Source of the DNA: Halorubrum sp. Atlit-26R
GTDB taxonomy: Archaea > Halobacteriota > Halobacteria > Halobacteriales > Haloferacaceae
NCBI RefSeq assembly: GCF_003666015.1
Contig: NZ_QPLT01000014.1
Location: forward strand, 1 to 64,000
Length of the DNA: 64,000 nucleotides
Direction of reading: 5' to 3'
The notes below the pieces were generated by a model that was not told where the DNA came from, made no database searches, and saw only the letters and a list, made by a program, of their open reading frames with translations. A program made the translations under genes and the position numbers. How positions within the stretch are numbered: the stretch's first letter is position 1; every line of letters begins with the position of its first letter. Below are positions 59,388-64,000 of the stretch, piece after piece.

Positions 59388-60071
59388 TCACGGGAGGTCG
59401 TTGCGACCGGCGAGCTCGTCGGGGAGCGGGCGGAACGTCGCGGGCGCGCCGACAGCGAGCGTCTCGGACGGCACGTCACGGGTGACGACGGCGCCCGCGG
59501 CGACGAACGCCCCTTCGCCCACGGTCACGTCCGGCAGGATCGTCGCGTTGGCCCCGACGGACGCGTGGTCGCCGAGCGTCGGGCCGGCGAGGTCGGCGTC
59601 GGTGCGAACCGGGTAGGGGTCGTTCGTCAGGACGGCGTTCGGGCCGACGAACACGTCGGCGCCGAGGGTCGTTCCCGTGGGCACGTACACGCCGGTCTGG
59701 AGGCTCGTGCGCGCCCCGACGGTGGTGTCCCCGTCGATCACCGCCTTCGTCCCGATCACGGCGTCGTCGCCGATCCGCGTCCCTTCGCGGATCACCGCGT
59801 CGTGCCCGGTGGCGACTCGGTCGCCCACGGTGGCGCCGGCGTACACCACCGTCCCGGACCGGATCCGCACCTCGTCGCCGATCCGCGTGGTCAGGTCGCC
59901 GGACTCCGGCGGCGCGAGCGTCGCGCCGGGGTCGATTCGGGTCCCCTCGCCGATCTGGACTCTCGACGAGTCGACGAGCGAGTTCGAGACGCTCGCCGCG
60001 TCGGTCCCGCCGTCGGGACGCTCGGTCGACTCGGCCCCCGTCGACTCGGTCTCGGTCCCCGGGTCGCTCAC
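59388..60071 (-). CDS. Hexapeptide-repeat acyltransferase (WbpD/WlbB-like)
   Basis: This 227-residue protein has a disordered start and a left-handed beta helix ('GEGTRIDPGATLAPPESGDL', 'GDEVRIRSGTVVYAGATVGD', 'GHDAVIREGTRIGDDAVIGT', 'VFVGPNAVLTNDPYPVRTDA'). It ends with 'VGEGAFVAAGAVVTRDVPSE'. It resembles N-acetyltransferases acting on UDP-3-amino sugars (WbpD). Start at GTG 60071 chosen since the longer frame upstream is basic and not family-like. It lies next to the dehydrogenase, which fits synthesis of a diacetamido-uronate. Confidence 0.82.
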   Translation of the reverse strand: MSDPGTETESTGAESTERPDGGTDAASVSNSLVDSSRVQIGEGTRIDPGATLAPPESGDLTTRIGDEVRIRSGTVVYAGATVGDRVATGHDAVIREGTRIGDDAVIGTKAVIDGDTTVGARTSLQTGVYVPTGTTLGADVFVGPNAVLTNDPYPVRTDADLAGPTLGDHASVGANATILPDVTVGEGAFVAAGAVVTRDVPSETLAVGAPATFRPLPDELAGRNDLP

Positions 60072-60708
60072 CGCGACCTCCTCGGGTCCGGCGACCGCCG
60101 GCGACTGCGTTCGGTCGTCGTTACGCCGTCCGGTGCGTTGGTTCTCGGATACATCTCGTGGTCGCCCGCCGCGCGGCGAGTCGTACGAACGACCACCCCC
60201 GAGGGCGGCTTTGTTATGCGACACTTTCCGGGCGACGCGCCGCCGGACGAGTGAGTCGACGGACGGTCGTTCCGGACCCGGCACGGGCGGTGGACCGGCG
60301 GCGCTCGGAACCGTCGCTGAGCGCTGCGACGGTCCCAGATCGCCCGGTCGCAGTAGCGCCGGTCGCCCATCGGCGCCGGCCGAGTCCGCCGTCTGCGCGG
60401 CGTCGCGGCCGCCGCGGCTCGGGGGGCACCGCGGCAGGCCGAACATAACAAAGGTCGGATCGGCGGTGTTCCCGGCGTATGAACCGGACACCTCCGTCGG
60501 GAGCCGGAACGCGTGCGACCGCGAGCGCTGCGACCGGTCACGCCGTTCCCGCAGTGCCCGGCGCGCGAGCCAGCCGTCGACCGAAGCGGGCCTCGCGTCG
60601 GACGCTCACGGCATCGGCGACGACGGCCGCGGTCGCGGGAGACGGGCGGAACACTCGCATCGACGACTCGAGGGCCGCGACGCGGCGTCCGAACTCGGGG
60701 TATTCGCA
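60072..60708. other. Divergent intergenic region of the glycan cluster
   Basis: Two TATA-like copies are seen, CATAACAAAGCC on the minus strand (about 60207-60218) and CATAACAAAGG on the plus strand (60444-60454), pointing outward in both directions. A short basic reading frame (60479-60712) is not convincing. Long 5' leaders (140-225 bases) are implied. Confidence 0.45.
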
Positions 60709-61704
60709 GTGAGCGTCGACGTCGAACTCCTCGAAGACCCGGACGGGTGGGACCGCCTCGTCGAGCGCGCCGCGGAGACGACGCCGTTCCACCGCCGCGC
60801 CGCGCTGGAGGTGTTCGCGGACCACACCGACTCGACGCTTCACCCCCTCGTCGGCTACGTCGGGGAGGAGCCGGCCGGGCTGTTCCCGGTCTTCGAGCGG
60901 CGCGTCGGCCCGGTGATGACGGTCTTCTCGCCGCCGCCGAACCGGAAGCTCACCTACCTCGGTCCCGCGATATTCGCCGACCCGAACATGAAGCGCCGGA
61001 AGCGCGAGCGACGGCACCTCTCGTTCGTCGAGTCGGCGATGGAGTACGTCGACGAGGAGGTCGCGCCCCGGTACGTCAGCGTCAGGACGAGCGTCGGCTA
61101 CGAGGACCCCCGCCCGTTCCTCTGGAACGACTTCGAGTCGACGCCCAGGTACACGTATCACGTCGACCTGACCGGCGACCTCGACGAGCTCCTCGAGACG
61201 ATGGGCAGCGACCTCCGGTCGAACGTCCAGAACACCGACGCCGACGCGTTCTCGATCGAGGAGGGCGACCGCTCGGCGATGGAGCAGATCGTGGTGAACG
61301 CGAAGCGTCGCCACGACGAACAGGGCGTGCCCTACGAGGTGACGCCGTCGCTCGTGCGGGACCTCTCGCGGGCGATCCCCGATCACCTCCGGGCGTACGT
61401 CTGTACGGTCGACGGCGAGTTCGTCGGCGGGGCCCTACTGCTCTGCGACGACGACACCGTCTACCGCTGGCAGAGCGTGGCGGACTTCGACGCGTCGGTC
61501 CCCGCCCAGGACCTCCTCGACTGGCACGTCATCGAGCGCGCGAGCGAGGAGGGGATCGACCAGTACGACCTCGTGGGCGCGAACAACCGCCGGCTCTGCC
61601 GGTACAAGGCGAAGTTCGCGCCGACGGTCCAGACGTACTACCGGCTGGAGCGGTCCGGACCGGTGATGAAGCTGCTCACGGACGCGTACGCCAAACTCCG
61701 GTGA
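60709..61704 (+). CDS. FemAB/GNAT-fold transferase
   Basis: This 331-residue protein (GTG start) has 'LFPVFERRVGPVMTVFSPPP', 'LLETMGSDLRSNVQNTDADA', 'AYVCTVDGEFVGGALLLCDD' and 'YDLVGANNRRLCRYKAKFAP', the double GNAT layout of FemAB and related proteins. Such enzymes add an amino acid or acyl group to sugars or peptides. In haloarchaea they sit in glycan clusters and may decorate a surface sugar. It ends 170 bases before the origin region. Confidence 0.77.
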   Translation: MSVDVELLEDPDGWDRLVERAAETTPFHRRAALEVFADHTDSTLHPLVGYVGEEPAGLFPVFERRVGPVMTVFSPPPNRKLTYLGPAIFADPNMKRRKRERRHLSFVESAMEYVDEEVAPRYVSVRTSVGYEDPRPFLWNDFESTPRYTYHVDLTGDLDELLETMGSDLRSNVQNTDADAFSIEEGDRSAMEQIVVNAKRRHDEQGVPYEVTPSLVRDLSRAIPDHLRAYVCTVDGEFVGGALLLCDDDTVYRWQSVADFDASVPAQDLLDWHVIERASEEGIDQYDLVGANNRRLCRYKAKFAPTVQTYYRLERSGPVMKLLTDAYAKLR

Positions 61705-61878
61705 GGCCGCAAGACGGGGAGGCCGCTCAAAATGAAAGAGAGCGTTTCTGGTGGCGACCGGCCCGCGTAGTCTTAGAGCCAGACCGAGGGGGAACGAACG
61801 CCGCCGACGAAAAACCGTCGTCGATGTACGGAGAGGTTTGGGGGGAATGGATCAACGACTATCTCAGTCTTCCCGACC

Positions 61879-61903
61879 TCACCCACCCCTCGTTCCGAGT
61901 GTA
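61879..61903 (-). repeat. ORB element 1 (inverted)
   Basis: The plus strand reads CACCCACCCCTCGTTCCGAG then TGTAA, the reverse complement of the ORB seen at 62134. It lies left of the AT-rich element and points toward it. Confidence 0.8.
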
Positions 61904-62029
61904 AATCGTTCGCTCCAAATGGGGATCGCAGACTCGGAGAAGACAACTGCGGCGGCCTTTTTCTGCTGGTAGCGGTCGTGAAGGCCCTGTCTACTGCCAG
62001 ATCGGTCGCCGAAAGACGCCTCGGCTTAC

Positions 62030-62110
62030 CAGTAAACAGAAAGTGTTATACGGTAGCATATCTCACGATCTATTATAAACCTTCCGGTATCCTCGATGGT
62101 CCTGAATTAA
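62030..62110. other. AT-rich element, likely DNA unwinding element
   Basis: A run of AT-rich sequence (AAGTGTTATACGG at 62041, CTATTATAAACC near 62070) in a GC-rich setting, between ORB elements 1 and 2. This is where strands should open at the origin. Confidence 0.6.
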
Positions 62111-62133
62111 GATGTAGCCACCGCGATCGACAT

Positions 62134-62160
62134 ACAGTCGGAACGAGGGGTGGGGGAGGA
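62134..62160 (+). repeat. ORB element 2
   Basis: ACAGTCGGAACGAGGGGTGG then GGGAGGA. It is the best match to the haloarchaeal ORB consensus here, on the right of the AT-rich element. Confidence 0.85.
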
Positions 62161-62188
62161 GAACGACCGGCGTCGGACCTGTCAAGTT

Positions 62189-62212
62189 ACACTTGGACGG
62201 AGGGGTGAGAGG
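62189..62212 (+). repeat. ORB-like element 3 (degenerate)
   Basis: ACACTTGGACGGAGGGGTGA then GAGG, with several changes from the ORB core; probably a weak Orc1 site. Confidence 0.6.
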
Positions 62213-62232
62213 ACACTGTCCACCTTTCTCGA

Positions 62233-62257
62233 TACAGTTGGAACGAGGGGGGAGGGA
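62233..62257 (+). repeat. ORB element 4
   Basis: TACAGTTGGAACGAGGGGGG then AGGGA, close to element 2. It is followed directly by an inverted half element (62258-62273). Confidence 0.8.
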
Positions 62258-62273
62258 CCACGTTCCGACTGTA
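62258..62273 (-). repeat. ORB half-element 5 (inverted)
   Basis: CCACGTTCCGACTGTA, the reverse complement of the CAGTCGGAACG part of the ORB, back to back with element 4. Confidence 0.65.
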
Positions 62274-62318
62274 CGTATCTTCTTCCTACAGCCACCGAAA
62301 ACGCGTATTTCGATGAGT

Positions 62319-62340
62319 TACAGTCGGAACAGGGGTAGGT
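62319..62340 (+). repeat. ORB element 6
   Basis: TTACAGTCGGAACAGGGGTA then GG, 30 bases before the orc1 start. It might also act in autoregulation of orc1. Confidence 0.75.
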
Positions 62341-62369
62341 ATATGTGAGTGGCCTTGAAAACCGAATCT

Positions 62370-63632
62370 ATGGCTGACGAAGAGCGAGACGATCTCGCGG
62401 ACGGCGAGCGGGGATCGTCGGGCGGCGGCGATCCGTTGTTCGCCGAAGCGGGGGTGCTGAACCGAACGGAGCTGATCCGCCGACCTGAACTACTCGAAAT
62501 CTCTACTGTCCCGGGAAGCGATCGAATCGCCGGTCGCACCGAACAGATCCAGTACGTTGCCAGCAATATCGGGCCGCTGGTGACAAACTCGGAACCCACG
62601 TCAGTGATGATTTACGGAAAGACCGGTACGGGAAAATCTCTCGTGAGCAAACATACCTCTCGACGCGTTGTGCGTGAGGCAGAATCTCGTGGGACGAACG
62701 TCGAAATGGTATATATCGACTGCGCGCAGCACAACACGGAAGCGCAGGCGACCTCGAAGATCGCCCGCGAGTTCAACGAACTTGCTGGTGAGCCCAAATC
62801 CATTCCTCTCACCGGGCTCGGGCCGTCTCACTACTACTCGTATATCTGGTCGCTACTGGAAGATCACTACGACGGCGGGATCGTCATCCTCGACGAGATT
62901 GATCAACTCCCGAAAGAGGCTGCTAACACGCTTCTGATGCAGTTATCCCGAGCAGGGGAAAGCGAGAAGACAGAAACGTACATCGGCGTCGTCGGCATCT
63001 CGAACAAGGTCGAGTGGGGTGACGAGCTAAACTCTCGCGTCCTCTCGTCGCTCGGCAACGAGGAGACGGTGTTTCCACCGTACGACGCCAACCAACTCCG
63101 GAACATCCTCTCAGCCCGCGAAGACGCGTTTCACGACGGCGTTCTCTCTCCGGAGATTATCCCAAGAACTGCCGCGCTCGCGGCTCGCGAACACGGTGAC
63201 GCCCGCAAGGCCGTCCGGATCTTGAAGAACGCCGGGAAGCTCGCTGAACAGGAGGGCGCCGAACAGGTACTGGAACACCACGTTAACGAAGCACAAAAGA
63301 AAGCCGAAGTCGATCGACTCCGCGAACTACTCGCGACCGACACGCCGCACGCTCGGTACGTGCTTTTAGCGCTCGCGGAGCTGACGCAGAACACCGACGA
63401 GACAGAGTTTCGGACCACGCGTATCTACGATGCCTACGTGGAGGTATGCGAGCAGGAGGCTGCCGACCACCTCAAGATCGACCGCGTTCGTGATCTCCTT
63501 CGTGAACACGCGTTCAACGACACGCTTGAATCCACGCTGGAAAGTGGCGGTCGGGCTGGTGGAACGTACAAACAGCACCGACTTTTAAAAGACCCGGCCG
63601 TGGTTAAGGAGTCGGTCAAGAGAGAGATGTAA
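62370..63632 (+). CDS. orc1: Orc1/Cdc6-type replication initiator
   Basis: This 420-residue AAA+ protein has Walker A GKTGTGKS (83-90), Walker B ILDEID (173-178), sensor-1-like 'TYIGVVGISNKVEWGDELNS' and the C-terminal winged helix. Orc1/Cdc6 binds ORB elements and starts DNA replication by recruiting the helicase. The N-terminus (about 20) is disordered and acidic. The gene lies next to ORB sites it should bind. Start at ATG 62370, with an ORB close upstream, which suggests autoregulation. Confidence 0.93.
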   Translation: MADEERDDLADGERGSSGGGDPLFAEAGVLNRTELIRRPELLEISTVPGSDRIAGRTEQIQYVASNIGPLVTNSEPTSVMIYGKTGTGKSLVSKHTSRRVVREAESRGTNVEMVYIDCAQHNTEAQATSKIAREFNELAGEPKSIPLTGLGPSHYYSYIWSLLEDHYDGGIVILDEIDQLPKEAANTLLMQLSRAGESEKTETYIGVVGISNKVEWGDELNSRVLSSLGNEETVFPPYDANQLRNILSAREDAFHDGVLSPEIIPRTAALAAREHGDARKAVRILKNAGKLAEQEGAEQVLEHHVNEAQKKAEVDRLRELLATDTPHARYVLLALAELTQNTDETEFRTTRIYDAYVEVCEQEAADHLKIDRVRDLLREHAFNDTLESTLESGGRAGGTYKQHRLLKDPAVVKESVKREM

Positions 63633-63760
63633 CGACCGGACACCATCCACGCGCGAAACATGTACTATGGGAACCGATTCCGTTCCTAGAAGACGCGTCT
63701 TGGAAACAGGAATCCCCGTACTCAGCGAGGCCGTCAGGCTGAACAGGATAGGAGGGCCGC

Positions 63761-64000
63761 TCAGTCCGTGTGGTGTTCGCCGCGTAGCGCCTCGGCTGGG
63801 TCGAGCGCGGACTGAACCCGACGGGCGAGCGACAGCGCCGCCACGCCGTCCTCGCCGGGCACGACGGGATCCGAACCCTCTCGGACCGCCTCGACGAACT
63901 CGCTGAGCTCGTTTTTAAGCGGCTCTCCGTTGTCGACCGTCGGCCGCTCGACCACCTGCTCGCTCCGGTAGCGGAGGTCGCCGTCGTTCACGAAGAACTC
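63761..64000 (-). CDS. Gfo/Idh/MocA-family oxidoreductase, C-terminal end (cut by window edge)
   Basis: From the window edge one frame gives E-F-F-VNDGDLRYRSEQVVERPT, then 'EPLKNELSEFVEAVREGSDP' and 'VPGEDGVAALSLARRVQSAL', the standard C-terminus of NAD-dependent Gfo/Idh/MocA sugar dehydrogenases. The Rossmann part lies outside. In surface-glycan settings these act on UDP-sugars (for example WbpB). Convergent with orc1. Confidence 0.78.
   Translation of the reverse strand, partial: EFFVNDGDLRYRSEQVVERPTVDNGEPLKNELSEFVEAVREGSDPVVPGEDGVAALSLARRVQSALDPAEALRGEHHTD

Larger units (their letters stand above)
61705..62369. other. oriC: Replication origin region
   Basis: It lies between a glycan gene and orc1/cdc6. 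It contains at least six copies or part-copies of the origin recognition box (ORB), with core CAGTCGGAACGAGGGGTGGG, on both sides of an AT-rich stretch (about 62030-62110) fitting a DNA unwinding element. This arrangement (orc1 beside an AT-rich element flanked by inverted ORBs) is the known plan of haloarchaeal origins. Confidence 0.87.

Noticed and set aside
60479-60712. 77-residue frame before the FemAB-like gene
   Set aside because: Basic, repetitive and not in frame with the next gene; probably leader sequence.
1-64000. tRNA and rRNA genes
   Set aside because: I looked for the usual T-loop and conserved stems in the intergenic regions and saw none; a tRNAscan run would settle it.

Overview
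The window is GC-rich DNA from a haloarchaeon (class Halobacteria). Its proteins are strongly acidic. Many families are typical of that class: TrmB regulators, HalOD1 output domains, DUF7344 winged helices, DUF7563 and other small zinc proteins, a rod-determining factor (RdfA) beside an archaea-specific SMC-related protein, a class III PHA synthase, and an Orc1/Cdc6 gene beside origin recognition boxes. A Halorubrum-like organism is my guess from gene content; the sequence does not prove it. I see no rRNA, tRNA or CRISPR array. Core-type genes such as glmS suggest a chromosome or a large secondary replicon.

Layout. 0-2 kb: the tail of an IS6-like transposase, then eleven consecutive 13-bp iteron-like units directly before a ParA ATPase and a small partner (a candidate partition cassette). 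2-11 kb: a metal/ion block with three P-type ATPases (two type II, one P1B), a DUF211 protein, a VIT1/CCC1-like membrane protein and a SOUL heme-binding protein. 11-18 kb: an MFS exporter with a membrane-anchored metallophosphoesterase, and DUF1269 and DUF389 membrane proteins. 18-23 kb: small regulators, two divergent TrmB regulators with repeated intergenic motifs, and a tyrosine recombinase. 23-27.5 kb: a GT4 glycosyltransferase, an alkaline-phosphatase-fold hydrolase, a flavin-reductase-like protein, DUF2267 and a frameshifted universal stress protein. 27.6-31.6 kb: SMC-related protein, RdfA, a PAC2 protein and a zinc protein whose 3' end lies in a 19-bp tandem repeat. 32-39 kb: Hsp20 and the polyhydroxyalkanoate (PHA) operon: MaoC/PhaJ with a phasin-like tail, PhaE, PhaC, an unknown protein, PhaB and UspA. 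39-48 kb: two more Hsp20 proteins, small membrane and regulatory proteins, an orphan PhnM and GlmS. 48.7-61.7 kb: a surface-glycan region with a second GT4, an AAC(3)-fold acetyltransferase, a DUF354 protein, two polysaccharide deacetylases, a nucleotide-sugar dehydrogenase, a hexapeptide acyltransferase and a FemAB/GNAT-like transferase. 61.9-63.6 kb: a replication origin with ORB elements around an AT-rich unwinding region, and orc1/cdc6. The right edge cuts a Gfo/Idh/MocA oxidoreductase.

How the genes fit together. GlmS makes glucosamine-6-phosphate, which feeds UDP-GlcNAc and so could supply the nucleotide-sugar and glycan genes. PhaJ, PhaB and the PhaEC synthase form a complete route to PHA except for a beta-ketothiolase, which is not in the window. 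The SMC-like protein and RdfA belong to a cell-shape locus known from Haloferax. Several possible regulatory DNA elements (13-bp iterons, TTGGNNCCAA repeats, the Hsp20 palindrome, the recurrent TAACAAAG motif) are reported as findings.
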